A stretch of 15,258 bases of DNA, from NCBI GenBank assembly GCA_015064425.1, contig SVSF01000039.1:1-15258 (forward strand), read 5' to 3'. The notes beneath the pieces are model-generated. The model saw only the letters and a list, made by a program, of their open reading frames with translations, ran no database searches and was not told where the DNA came from. The position numbers and the translations under genes are program-made. Origin of the DNA: Oscillospiraceae bacterium. GTDB taxonomy: Bacteria > Bacillota_A > Clostridia > Oscillospirales > CAG-272. Positions 6,013 through 14,085 of this stretch are shown piece by piece (the stretch's first letter is position 1; every line of letters starts with the position of its first letter).

Positions 6013-6037
6013 AATTATACAGTCTACAGCAGTAGAC
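5996..6037. promoter_or_regulatory. Two tandem BlaI-type operators
   Basis: GTCTA-N6-TAGAC occurs twice, at 5996-6011 and 6022-6037, with centres 26 bp apart. The first fills the -35/-10 spacer and the second lies at the transcription start. Symmetry extends further in the outer halves (TTGTCTA at the left, TAGACAA at the right). Dyads of this size and paired layout fit dimeric BlaI/MecI repressors, and the repressor gene follows directly, so autoregulation is the natural reading. Confidence 0.8.
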
Positions 6038-6058
6038 AAGATTGCGGAGGGTGGAAAA

Positions 6059-6430
6059 ATGAATATTCCGAAAATACATGAAGGTGAGTACCGTTTCTGT
6101 TTGATCATGTGGGAACATGAGCCGATCACGGCGGTAGAACTTGCCAAGCTGTGCGATAAAGAGCTAGGGTGGAAGCGTACTACAACGTATACTGTTATTA
6201 AACGTCTCGGAGAACGCGGTGTATTGAAAAATGAAAACGGAAGTATCAGCTCTCTTGTTTCAAAGGATGATGCTCAGTCGTATGAGATAGATGAGCTTCT
6301 CGAAAAAAAGTTTGAGGGCTCGCTTCCTGCTTTTCTTTCCGCGTTTACAAAACGTCAGGATGTGTCTGCAGAGGAGCTGGATGAGCTGCAGCGAATGATA
6401 GATCGAGCTAGAAAAGGAGGGGACAAATGA
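6059..6430 (+). CDS. BlaI/MecI/CopY-family transcriptional repressor
   Basis: This 123-residue winged-helix repressor has GGAGGG at 6046-6051, 7 nt before the ATG. Residues about 5-70 form the winged helix (EGEYRFCLIMWEHEPIT, then TTTYTVIKRLGERGVL). Residues about 75-123 form the helical dimerisation region, including the F-x-G-S-L-x-x-F-L pattern of the family. In this family the membrane M56 protease, once it senses its signal, leads to cleavage of the repressor in the dimerisation region and so to derepression. The partner protease gene overlaps by 4 nt (ATGA), so translation is coupled. The tandem dyads upstream are its likely operators, and no other candidate operators were seen in the window. 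Confidence 0.93.
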   Translation: MNIPKIHEGEYRFCLIMWEHEPITAVELAKLCDKELGWKRTTTYTVIKRLGERGVLKNENGSISSLVSKDDAQSYEIDELLEKKFEGSLPAFLSAFTKRQDVSAEELDELQRMIDRARKGGDK

Positions 6431-9015
6431 CAGATCTTTTTCTGAATATAGTAGATATGAGCATAACGGCAAGTATTACGGTGCTTGTTGTTTTGACAGT
6501 TCGCATTTTCTTGAAGAGATCGCCAAAATGGATCAATATCCTGCTATGGATGATGGTGGCGATACGTCTCGTTTTTCCTTTCTCTTTAGAGAGTTCATTC
6601 AGTTTGATGCCTCAGACAGATTGGATATCGGAAGGTGTTGAGGGGGATAGCGTTTTTCTGATAAATACGGATACAGATATCATTCCCGTGGGTGAACAGT
6701 CTGCGTTTGGTGAGAACGTTACCGTTACCCATTCTCCGTCGGAACCTAAAATTGAAATACAAAAAAGTATCAGTACAACATACATTTTGTCATTGATCTG
6801 GTTGGGCGGAATGATACTATTGCTTTTACATGCGTTGATATCCTCATTACGGTTAAAGATCACCGTGGGAGAGGCTGTCCGTGTCCGCAATAATATTTTT
6901 GAAAGTTCAGCGGTGGATTCTCCGTTTGTTTTGGGCTTGATACGTCCGCATATATATGTGCCGCGCGGTATGAACGAAGAAAGCCTTTCATACGTGATAG
7001 CTCACGAGGAGGCGCATATACTACGAAAGGACTATCTGTGGAAACCCATAGGATTTCTTTTGCTTTGCATACATTGGTTCAATCCTTTAATGTGGATAGC
7101 ATACGTTTCTCTTTGCAGGGATATAGAAATGGCTTGTGATGAACGTGTTGTGAAAGAATACGATGAGATACAGCGCGCAGATTATTCCGAGGCTCTTCTC
7201 AGATTCAGCGTAAGGCGTACCATGATATCCGCCTGCCCTCTGGCTTTCGGAGAGGTCTGTGTGAAGGAAAGGATAAAAACAGTGTTGAATTATAAAAAGC
7301 CTGCATTTTGGGTAATAATTTTGGCTCTTTTGATTTGCATCGGAACAGCGGCTTGCTTTCTTACCGATCCTGTGGATGAGACGGAAGGCGAAAATTTGGA
7401 GGACGGTTACTATCTTCTTATTGGAGCTGAGGGAGTTGAGTCCATCGAGATATACACAGTCAATTCAAGCGGAGGAGTTGTAAATGCAGACGGCTCAGCT
7501 TTTCGTAAGGGCCAAAAAGTAGCCCTTGATCCTTTGTTGGGAATAAAGGATCTGAGAGGAGCTACTCTTGTAGCTTACGGAGCTGACGGAAAGATACTCT
7601 ATACCTTTTCCGTTCCCAAAGATGCAAGTGACGGGGAAGTTATAAATATTACATTGAGTGACGGCTGGCTGATAGTCCCGTCAGATTTTGAAGACAACTA
7701 TTCAGTTGAAAAATTGCTGCTTACCAACATTTCTGAAGAAAAACTCAGCTATGAAGAATTGGAAAGTCATCAGAAGGAAATATGGGCATATCGCGAAACG
7801 GCTGTAAAGGATACTGTTGACGAAGGTCTGCGAAAATGGGGAGAAAGGATCGCAGCCGTAGGTGTCAACGAAAAGATGAATTGTGTTGACGTATATGTAT
7901 ATGACTTCAATGGTGAGGATATCAGAAGATTTGAAGGGGCACTGGGGCATCTTTCATACGTTCTTATACAAAAAGACGAAATAATTGAAATGGTCCCGGA
8001 TAAAGAAAAGAAACTGAGCTTAGAAGACGTTATTGCGCTTTCGGAAAAGGGTCTTGATATTACTTGGGAGGATCTTGCGGGATTTTCTTGTACCGAAGTG
8101 GGTTCGGGGCTCTATATATGTAAATATGAAATAAATGAAACATTCTATTTGCTTGTGGGTGGTGGCGCTCCTATAGGAAAACCAATGTACGTTTTTCTTT
8201 GCATCGAGGATTCCGACGTTTGCGCTGACCTTACAAAAGATGATATACCGGCATTTATACAGGACTATTCATACTTTGAACAATATTCTGTTTCCGATCT
8301 TTTTGCGGAAATAGAATCCTCTCCGTCTCACTCTTCAAACCCGAAGGACTATATCGACGCACATCCCGATGAGTACGCCAAGCTTGTTGCGATGTGGCAT
8401 GAGACTCTGGTGTTTATCTTTGGCGAATTCCTTGAGGGCGGTCAAAGTGGTCTGCACGGACATGTTATGTGCGCAGTGATGCTTGATCTGCTGAATGAAA
8501 AAGAGATCATCAAATTTGACGCTGTAACGGGGCAGGAATACTTTGATTATTGGATCTCGGCTGCCCGTTCTATGGCAAAGCAACATGATGCCGAATGGCT
8601 TGAAAAAAACGTTCCCGCTATTGCATTGGTATTGAAAATGGCAGGTAAAGAAAGTATTCCCGCACAGCCTATTACCGCTGCAGAGATAAATAGAGATAAA
8701 GCGGAACAGATCAATGCACACAGATATGTTCACGATGAAAATGAATACACAAGATATATCTTAATAAATACGAACGAAAAGATATATAACGTACGGTTCA
8801 CATCTATGGACCTGACAGAAGCGGGTATGCAGATCGCAGATGAGCTTTTTACGCTTTCTGAATTAAGCTCGGAGAAGCCTCTCTTGGTGGGCGTAGTGTT
8901 TTACGGAGATATGACGAGCTACGGACTTCTGTTTACCGATACAGACGGAAATGATTATAAATATATAGTATATGAGAGCGGAAAGGACGGCTCCGTAGTC
9001 GTTCAGGCAGATTAA
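6427..9015 (+). CDS. M56-family membrane metalloprotease/sensor (BlaR1-like) with long unknown extracellular part
   Basis: This 862-residue protein starts at an ATG overlapping the repressor stop, with AGGAGG at 6415-6420. Hydrophobic segments lie at about 7-28, 36-52, 118-139, 204-220 and 293-312. The protease site is HEEAH at 193-197, then NPLMW (219-223) and DIEMACDE with E234 as the third zinc ligand, all diagnostic of peptidase family M56. After the last helix about 550 residues follow, which should face outside. They comprise a beta-rich stretch (about 325-420), mixed regions (about 430-620), a helical domain with HPDEYAKLVAMWHETL (about 640-735) and a beta-rich end (about 772-862). The S-x-x-K and K-T-G motifs of the BlaR1/MecR1 penicillin-binding sensor were not seen, so a beta-lactam signal is unlikely. 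A cell-envelope signal is a guess. It presumably inactivates the co-encoded repressor. Confidence 0.92.
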   Translation: MTDLFLNIVDMSITASITVLVVLTVRIFLKRSPKWINILLWMMVAIRLVFPFSLESSFSLMPQTDWISEGVEGDSVFLINTDTDIIPVGEQSAFGENVTVTHSPSEPKIEIQKSISTTYILSLIWLGGMILLLLHALISSLRLKITVGEAVRVRNNIFESSAVDSPFVLGLIRPHIYVPRGMNEESLSYVIAHEEAHILRKDYLWKPIGFLLLCIHWFNPLMWIAYVSLCRDIEMACDERVVKEYDEIQRADYSEALLRFSVRRTMISACPLAFGEVCVKERIKTVLNYKKPAFWVIILALLICIGTAACFLTDPVDETEGENLEDGYYLLIGAEGVESIEIYTVNSSGGVVNADGSAFRKGQKVALDPLLGIKDLRGATLVAYGADGKILYTFSVPKDASDGEVINITLSDGWLIVPSDFEDNYSVEKLLLTNISEEKLSYEELESHQKEIWAYRETAVKDTVDEGLRKWGERIAAVGVNEKMNCVDVYVYDFNGEDIRRFEGALGHLSYVLIQKDEIIEMVPDKEKKLSLEDVIALSEKGLDITWEDLAGFSCTEVGSGLYICKYEINETFYLLVGGGAPIGKPMYVFLCIEDSDVCADLTKDDIPAFIQDYSYFEQYSVSDLFAEIESSPSHSSNPKDYIDAHPDEYAKLVAMWHETLVFIFGEFLEGGQSGLHGHVMCAVMLDLLNEKEIIKFDAVTGQEYFDYWISAARSMAKQHDAEWLEKNVPAIALVLKMAGKESIPAQPITAAEINRDKAEQINAHRYVHDENEYTRYILINTNEKIYNVRFTSMDLTEAGMQIADELFTLSELSSEKPLLVGVVFYGDMTSYGLLFTDTDGNDYKYIVYESGKDGSVVVQAD

Positions 9016-9022
9016 AAATAAT

Positions 9023-9051
9023 AAAAACCTCGGAATTTATCCGAGGTTTTT
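9023..9051. terminator. Intrinsic terminator of the BlaI-M56 operon
   Basis: AAAAACCTCGGA (9023-9034), loop ATTTA, TCCGAGGTTTTT (9040-9051): a perfect 12-bp stem with A and T tracts on both sides. Confidence 0.93.
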
Positions 9052-9160
9052 ACATTTTGATTTTCATTTGAAATATGTCTGTTTGTCAGGGCAAGAGCAA
9101 CTGTGACGGTGGCGGCTGATGCGATACGTTCGGAGAGGAGTGCAGAGCGTGCATTATTTG

Positions 9161-9189
9161 TTGAAAAGTTGAGACGAGTATGCTATAAT
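9161..9189 (+). promoter_or_regulatory. Near-consensus promoter of the GH78 gene
   Basis: TTGAAA (9161-9166), a 17-bp spacer and TATAAT (9184-9189), with TGC at 9181-9183 as an extended -10. The leader is about 75 nt. No recognisable operator or riboswitch is seen between 9190 and 9272, and 9052-9160 holds no supported gene. Confidence 0.75.
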
Positions 9190-9272
9190 TTTCTTGAAAA
9201 AGTACAGACACAGAATTTTTATAAAACAGATTGCTCGAAATTTTTACTTATTGCACAGTAAAGGATAAAAAT

Positions 9273-11465
9273 ATGACACAAGAACACTTCTTTCAAAATG
9301 CAAAATGGGTAGGAGATTCCAAACGTACCTCAAAGACCTTTTCGGTCTTGCGCGGACAATTTTATATAAATGCTGAAGACAGGGTGAAACTCAGTGTTTT
9401 GGGCTTGGGATTTTTCAAATGCTATATAAACGGATGCTGCATCAATCCGGATACTTTTTTACCCCTGTCCTCCGATTATGAAGGAAGCTGTGATCCTACG
9501 GGAGAGGTTTTATCGGGACACAGAATATACGTTCCTCAGTTTGATCTAAGCTCTTACGTAAAGGAAGGAGATAATGTTATAGATATATATTACGGGGGAG
9601 GATGGTATACGTATCCCCGTACTTTCGGCCTTCCCAAGGCTATTTATTCCATAGCTGTAGAGACAGCCGACGGTATTCGATATTACGGATCTGACGAAAG
9701 CTGCTTGGTAAAGAGCGGATACGTGGAAGATTACTGTTTTGTGAAGTACGAAAAACAAAACTATACTCTTTGCGACGAAGGATGGGAAAATGCCTCCGTT
9801 ACTGAAAAACTTGATACGGATTATTGCTCTACGGACTGTCCCGCAGATAAACTTATTTGTGAACTTCCGTTTAAGGAAGTGGGCAGGAGTGAAAACGGCA
9901 TCATATATGATTGCGGTAGAAATACTACGGGATATCCCGTATTGAAGCTTAATTCAGATAAAGGAGAAGAGATAAACATACGCTTTTCCGAAGAGATACT
10001 TTCCGACGGAACTCTCGATCCTACACACTCTCACAGTCAAAGATATACGGTAATATCGGACGGAAGTTGCCGAACAGTTCAGCCCGAATTTACCTGGTAT
10101 TGCTTCAGATATTTTGAAGTTACGGGTAATGCAGTTCCTCAGACAGTAAAGGAGATACACGCCGATATTAAGCGCGCTTCGGCATTTGAAAGTGACAATG
10201 AGACGTTGAATTGGATGTATGATACGTTTGTACATACAATGTTATGCAATATGCATACGGGACATCCGTCAGATTGTCCGCATCTCGAACGCAGAGGGTA
10301 TACGGGTGACGGTCAGCTTACTTGTCATGCCGTATTGTCTGCTCTTGATGCAAGAGCTTTTTATGAAAAATGGCTTCAGGATATTGCCGACAGTCAGGAT
10401 GTATTGAGCGGTCACATTCAGTATACCGCACCATATGTGAGAAGCGGCGGGGGGCCGGGCGGCTGGGGATGCGCTATAGTAGAGGTGCCGTATCGGCTTT
10501 ATAAACATTACGGAAATAGGGAAGTCTTATCAAAATATTACGGAAATATGCGCCGATATATCGATTACCTTGAGGCACATTCGGAATTTGGACTTGTTAC
10601 AAGCGATAAAATGGGCGAATGGTGTCTCGGTGACTGGTGCGGCCCCAATATCCTTTATCCCGACAAGGACATCACCTCGCATAATCAGCAGGTTATAATT
10701 CCCGCTCCGTTTGTGAATACCTATTTTATGGTAAAGTCTCTTGAGACTATGAGAAAGATCGCATCTATAATTGACAGAGACGAAGATATAGCGGAATATG
10801 AAGAAAAAATCGTTTACCGTAAGAATGCTATCCGAGCTGCTTATTTCAATACCTTCGACGGTAATTTTGTAATGAATGTGCAGGGGGCGAATGCTTTCGC
10901 AGTAGATCTCGGGATCGGAGATGAACGTACATACCGTAATATGGTGAGGTATTACAGTAAGCTTGGCCATTTTGATACGGGTATTTTTGCTACCGATATT
11001 TTGATCCGTACGTTGTTTGAGAAAGGAGACGGAGAACTTGCGGTAGATCTTCTTGCCAATGACGGAATGCAGGGATTTGAGCACTGGAGAAAAAACGGTG
11101 CTACAACATTTCATGAATATTGGGACAGCAACAGAAGCCGTTCCCATTGCCACCCTATGTTCGGTGCTCCGGTTGCGTATTTATTTGAATATATTTTAGG
11201 CATTAAGCAGACCGAAGGATCCTCCGGATATTCGGAATTGACCATAAGTCCGCAGGCGATTTTGAAATTCAATAGTATGTCAGGAAATCTTGAAACCGTA
11301 AACGGTAAGATCTCGGTTGCCTATGAAAGGGCAGATGACGGTATCTGTTTTAAAATTGTTGTACCCGAAAGATGTAAAGCAAACTTCCGAGTCGCTTTGT
11401 TTGAATGTGAACTCACCGAAGGGGAAAATAATTTTTCTTTGCAGATTGAAAAACTGAAAAAATGA
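9273..11465 (+). CDS. GH78-family alpha-L-rhamnosidase, cytoplasmic
   Basis: This 730-residue enzyme should release L-rhamnose from oligosaccharides or plant glycosides. The start is the ATG at 9273, with AAGGA (9261-9265) 7 nt upstream. A TTG at 9231 is in frame but has no ribosome binding site. The N-terminal part (about 10-140) is the beta-sandwich that precedes the barrel, with GLGFFKCYINGCCINPDTFLP-type features. The (alpha/alpha)6 barrel (about 305-660) carries DCPHLERRGYTGDG, where E339 matches the general-acid glutamate of the family's RDERLGWTGD motif, and HEYWD, where E615 matches the second catalytic glutamate. The usual W of the first motif is Y here. A C-terminal beta domain ends the protein. 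With no signal peptide it acts inside the cell on imported substrates. It is monocistronic as far as can be seen. Confidence 0.9.
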   Translation: MTQEHFFQNAKWVGDSKRTSKTFSVLRGQFYINAEDRVKLSVLGLGFFKCYINGCCINPDTFLPLSSDYEGSCDPTGEVLSGHRIYVPQFDLSSYVKEGDNVIDIYYGGGWYTYPRTFGLPKAIYSIAVETADGIRYYGSDESCLVKSGYVEDYCFVKYEKQNYTLCDEGWENASVTEKLDTDYCSTDCPADKLICELPFKEVGRSENGIIYDCGRNTTGYPVLKLNSDKGEEINIRFSEEILSDGTLDPTHSHSQRYTVISDGSCRTVQPEFTWYCFRYFEVTGNAVPQTVKEIHADIKRASAFESDNETLNWMYDTFVHTMLCNMHTGHPSDCPHLERRGYTGDGQLTCHAVLSALDARAFYEKWLQDIADSQDVLSGHIQYTAPYVRSGGGPGGWGCAIVEVPYRLYKHYGNREVLSKYYGNMRRYIDYLEAHSEFGLVTSDKMGEWCLGDWCGPNILYPDKDITSHNQQVIIPAPFVNTYFMVKSLETMRKIASIIDRDEDIAEYEEKIVYRKNAIRAAYFNTFDGNFVMNVQGANAFAVDLGIGDERTYRNMVRYYSKLGHFDTGIFATDILIRTLFEKGDGELAVDLLANDGMQGFEHWRKNGATTFHEYWDSNRSRSHCHPMFGAPVAYLFEYILGIKQTEGSSGYSELTISPQAILKFNSMSGNLETVNGKISVAYERADDGICFKIVVPERCKANFRVALFECELTEGENNFSLQIEKLKK

Positions 11466-11767
11466 ACGTGGAAACCAATGTAACTCCGGTTTCCGTATCC
11501 GAGCCTATTGTGATGCCGTTTTTTATTATCTCAAAACGATTGGCGGCATCACTTTGGCATTATGAAAATTTAAGGAGAAAAGAATGATATGAAACGAATA
11601 CGAAAGAGCGAAGAACGGCAACTCCTATCTGAGGAAAGTGGAGATATACGAGTGTCTTACACCGTAACAAGCAGGACGTTTGTGTGCTAAACGTCGTCCC
11701 ACTACAAATTTTACGGCAGAGATTTTAGGGGATGCCCTTAACAGAAGCCAAAGAAGGACGCCGCTGC
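11466..11767. other. 302-nt hairpin-rich intergenic stretch
   Basis: No convincing gene is seen. There are two clear hairpins: GGAAACC/GGTTTCC (11470-11476 with 11488-11494), and GTGATGCCG/CGGCATCAC (11510-11518 with 11544-11552, 25-nt interior containing a T6 run). A third imperfect one pairs GGACGTTT with AAACGTCGTCC near 11674-11700, with a 3-nt bulge. AAGGAG at 11572-11577 precedes an ATG-A-T-ATG; the second ATG (11589) opens a 33-codon frame to TAA at 11690. That frame has a basic N-terminus and no recognisable relatives. It could be a real small gene, a decayed gene end or chance. The first hairpin may terminate the rhamnosidase transcript, though it has no U-tract. Confidence 0.4.
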
Positions 11768-12589
11768 TTATTTCGGCATATCGTCTTCGCTTGATGGATC
11801 TGACAAATGTTTATTTATATAGTCCTTTGGGGAGATGCCTACGGTCTTTTTGAACACTCCCGAAAAGTAAAGGGGGTCTGTGAAACCCGAAAGGAGAGCG
11901 ACGTTTTTTACGGAGTCTATACCGTGATCAAAGAGGGAGACGGCGTATTTTATGCGCAGGGTACGCAGATATTCCGAAAAGCCCATACCCATTTGCTCTT
12001 TGAACAGATGGGAGAGATATTTCGGGTTATAGGAAAGCTCCTCGGATACGGAGCTTATGGAAAGCTCGGGGTCGTTAAAGCGCTCCTCTAATATTTCAAC
12101 CAGCTTATGGATGAGCTTATCCCGCGGCGGGCACGATGGGGAGAGCCTTGAAAGAGTATAGAGCAATATGCTTTCCGCCACAAGGTCCACGTTCTGTTTA
12201 TCCGCTCTCGCGAGGCTTTCCTTCCAAAGGGGAATGAGGCTGTCGGATCTCGAAAAGCTTCTGTTGTTTTTGTTTACGTTAAATCGGCGGAGGAGCTCGT
12301 CGGCGCGGCTTCCTTCAAACTGAAGATACATATATTCGCATCCGTCTTTTATTTGTGCATTCATTTCCTCGTCCTTGAACGAAAAAATGAGATTGCCCGC
12401 GGAAAAGTGTATTTTTGTTCCGTTAAAGAAGAAATCGCCCTCTCCCGCCGTTATAAGGCTCATTCTGTGAGACGGCAGGCGTATCTTTTCGGACATTACG
12501 CAAGGGTCTGTTTCCAGGACGAAGCAGGATACTGATAGAGCTTCCTTCTGCTCGTATATGACGAATTTGCATATATTACTGTTTTTCAT
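11768..12589 (-). CDS. AraC-family transcriptional regulator
   Basis: This 273-residue protein is read on the minus strand. The start chosen is the ATG at 12587-12589, preceded by an AGGGGG-type site at a 7-nt distance. An in-frame ATG 17 codons upstream (12640) lacks one. Residues about 35-105 form a cupin-like ligand-binding domain (HRMSLITAGEGDFFFNGTKI, then YMYLQFEG). Residues about 160-260 hold the two AraC-type helix-turn-helix motifs: LSISSVSEELSYNPKYLSHL followed by GFSEYLRTLRIKYA, and VKNVALLSGFTDPLYFSGVF with the closing GISPKDY. Regulators of this kind sense sugars or glycosides in Firmicutes. It is divergent from the Gfo/Idh/MocA gene with about 150 nt between them, so that gene is its most likely target. 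Its true ligand is not visible. Confidence 0.92.
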   Translation of the reverse strand: MKNSNICKFVIYEQKEALSVSCFVLETDPCVMSEKIRLPSHRMSLITAGEGDFFFNGTKIHFSAGNLIFSFKDEEMNAQIKDGCEYMYLQFEGSRADELLRRFNVNKNNRSFSRSDSLIPLWKESLARADKQNVDLVAESILLYTLSRLSPSCPPRDKLIHKLVEILEERFNDPELSISSVSEELSYNPKYLSHLFKEQMGMGFSEYLRTLRIKYAVSLFDHGIDSVKNVALLSGFTDPLYFSGVFKKTVGISPKDYINKHLSDPSSEDDMPK

Positions 12590-12620
12590 TTTCCTTCCCC
12601 CTTTTTCTATACAGTTTATA

Positions 12621-12683
12621 TGATTTTTCTGAAAAATCAAGTGGTAACAAACTTTTTTAAATAAATTTATAGAATTTTTCTAT
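12621..12683. promoter_or_regulatory. Two A+T-rich dyads in the divergent AraC/oxidoreductase control region
   Basis: TGATTTTT-CTG-AAAAATCA (12621-12639) is a perfect 8-bp dyad near the AraC start side. ATAGAA-TTT-TTCTAT (12669-12683) is a perfect 6-bp dyad touching the -35 region of the oxidoreductase promoter. Both could be regulator sites. AraC proteins often use direct repeats instead, so the link to this regulator is tentative. Confidence 0.35.
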
Positions 12684-12711
12684 TGTTGCACGAGGCTTAC
12701 GGCGCTATACT
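12683..12711 (+). promoter_or_regulatory. Probable promoter of the Gfo/Idh/MocA gene
   Basis: TTGTTG (12683-12688), a 17-bp spacer and TATACT (12706-12711). The -35 is poor, as expected for an activator-dependent promoter next to an AraC gene. TTGCAC at 12686 with TACTAT at 12708 is an alternative pairing. Confidence 0.5.
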
Positions 12712-12741
12712 ATAAGTACAAACATATGGGGAGGAATACTT

Positions 12742-13983
12742 ATGGCTAATATAAAGGTAGGCATTTTCGGTGCGGGACGTGGAATGAATCTTGCAAAGGA
12801 TATTTTGCTCAACGGCTGTGACGTGGTTGCTGTTTGCGATTTTAACGAAGTCCGTCTTAAAAATGCGGTAAAGGCTTACGGAGGGGAGATAGCTACCTAC
12901 GACAGCTTCGACAAGTTTATCGAGCACGATATGGACGCGGTGGTGCTTGCAAACTATTTCCACGAGCATACCCCTTACGCTATTGAGTGTTTTAGACGCG
13001 GTATTCACGTTTTCTGTGAATGTATAAGCAACGGAACTATGGCGGAGGGCGTAGAGCTTATCCGTGAATTTGAAAAGAGCAAGAGTATATTTATGCTTGC
13101 GGAAAACTATCCCGCAATGAGCTTCAACCGCGAAATGAAGCGTGTTTGTGAGGGCGGTACCCTTGGAAAGATACTTTACGCCGAGGGAGAATACAACCAC
13201 CCTATTTCTGCGAAAGATGCGGGATTCAGTAAAGGCTATGTGTATTTTGATAAGCATTGGCGCAGATTCAATCCCCGCTGTTATTATATAACCCATTCGT
13301 TGGGACCCATTATGAACGCTACGGGTGCGACTCCCAAGAGAGTCACGGCTTTTGCCGCATTTGCTCCCGTGGAGGAAACGGAGCCCTGCGTACGTTACGT
13401 AGGCGACCGTGCCGCAGTTATAACTACGCAGAATGACGACGGCTCCATCTTCCGCGTTTCCGCTTGCTCCGCTTTCGGTGCCCATCACAACTCATACCGT
13501 ATTTGCGGTACAAAGGGTCAGATAGAGAATCTCCGCGGAATGGGCGAAAAGATAATGCTCAGATACAACGCTTGGGAGAAGCCTGAGGGAATGGAAGAGA
13601 TAAACTGCTATGACCCCGTCATTGAAGATAAGGACGACGAGATAATTAAGAACAGCGGTCACGGCGGAGGAGACTACATTACCTTCCGCAATTTCGTGGA
13701 CTGCATAAAGGCGGGCAAACAGCCCGATCATCCCTTCGACATATATTCTGCGGTGACGATGTCATCCGTGGCGATACTGGGACACCGCTCAGTTCTCAAC
13801 GGAGGCATGCCTTACGATATTCCCGATTTCCGCAAGGAAGAGGACAGAAAGCTTTTTGAGAACGACAGACTCAGCCCCTTCTACGGAACAGACGGAAGGG
13901 AACCCAGCATTCCTTGCTGTTCGCATCCCGACTACAAGCCCACGGACGAGCAGATAAAGATGTATCTAAAACAGCTTGAATAA
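12742..13983 (+). CDS. Gfo/Idh/MocA-family NAD(P)-binding protein, GH109-like active site
   Basis: This 413-residue protein is preceded by GGGGAGG at a normal distance. The N-terminal Rossmann domain shows GIFGAGRGMNLA (G-A-G-R-G at 10-14) and ends near residue 120; an alpha/beta substrate domain follows. Ordinary sugar dehydrogenases of this family carry E-K-P with a catalytic lysine after the HV strand. Here the place reads HVFCECIS, so glutamate E93 is kept but lysine is C94 and proline is I95. Instead there are GEYNH (Y151) and YITHSLGPI (Y182, H185), which resemble the tyrosine and Y-x-x-H signature of GH109 glycosidases. Those enzymes use tightly bound NAD in a redox-neutral cleavage. 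So it may hydrolyse an N-acetylhexosaminide or similar sugar, or be a divergent dehydrogenase. The terminator begins in its stop codon. Confidence 0.85.
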   Translation: MANIKVGIFGAGRGMNLAKDILLNGCDVVAVCDFNEVRLKNAVKAYGGEIATYDSFDKFIEHDMDAVVLANYFHEHTPYAIECFRRGIHVFCECISNGTMAEGVELIREFEKSKSIFMLAENYPAMSFNREMKRVCEGGTLGKILYAEGEYNHPISAKDAGFSKGYVYFDKHWRRFNPRCYYITHSLGPIMNATGATPKRVTAFAAFAPVEETEPCVRYVGDRAAVITTQNDDGSIFRVSACSAFGAHHNSYRICGTKGQIENLRGMGEKIMLRYNAWEKPEGMEEINCYDPVIEDKDDEIIKNSGHGGGDYITFRNFVDCIKAGKQPDHPFDIYSAVTMSSVAILGHRSVLNGGMPYDIPDFRKEEDRKLFENDRLSPFYGTDGREPSIPCCSHPDYKPTDEQIKMYLKQLE

Positions 13984-14018
13984 AATAGTACCCTTCGATT
14001 CCGAAGGGTACTATTTTA
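13981..14018. terminator. 17-bp perfect hairpin terminator overlapping the stop codon
   Basis: TAAAATAGTACCCTTCG (13981-13997), loop ATTC, then its exact complement (14002-14018) ending TATTTTA. The TAA stop codon is the base of the stem. The next promoter starts 5 nt later. Confidence 0.9.
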
Positions 14019-14022
14019 TATC

Positions 14023-14051
14023 TTGAAAAAGACTGAAACAAAGGGTATAAT
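14023..14051 (+). promoter_or_regulatory. Near-consensus promoter of the thioesterase gene
   Basis: TTGAAA (14023-14028), a 17-bp spacer and TATAAT (14046-14051), with transcription starting near 14058. The -35 box is the same TTG that could be misread as a start codon, which rules out translation from there. Confidence 0.8.
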
Positions 14052-14085
14052 GGAACAAGAGGATTGCTTGAAAGGAAAAAAAGGT

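Noticed and set aside
9052..9230. A plus-strand frame open for about 50 codons upstream of the rhamnosidase (V-R-A-R-A-T-V...)
   Set aside because: It has no start with a ribosome binding site and no motif, and it runs through the GH78 promoter. It is treated as non-coding.
9231..9272. TTG start 14 codons upstream for the rhamnosidase
   Set aside because: There is no ribosome binding site before it. The ATG at 9273 has AAGGA 7 nt upstream and fits the family's usual beginning.
10530..11153. Long minus-strand open frame (207 codons) inside the rhamnosidase gene
   Set aside because: It lies wholly antisense to a gene with clear GH78 motifs and has no protein motifs of its own. It is a by-product of codon usage. 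The same holds for the 263-codon minus frame at 12697-13488 opposite the Gfo/Idh/MocA gene.
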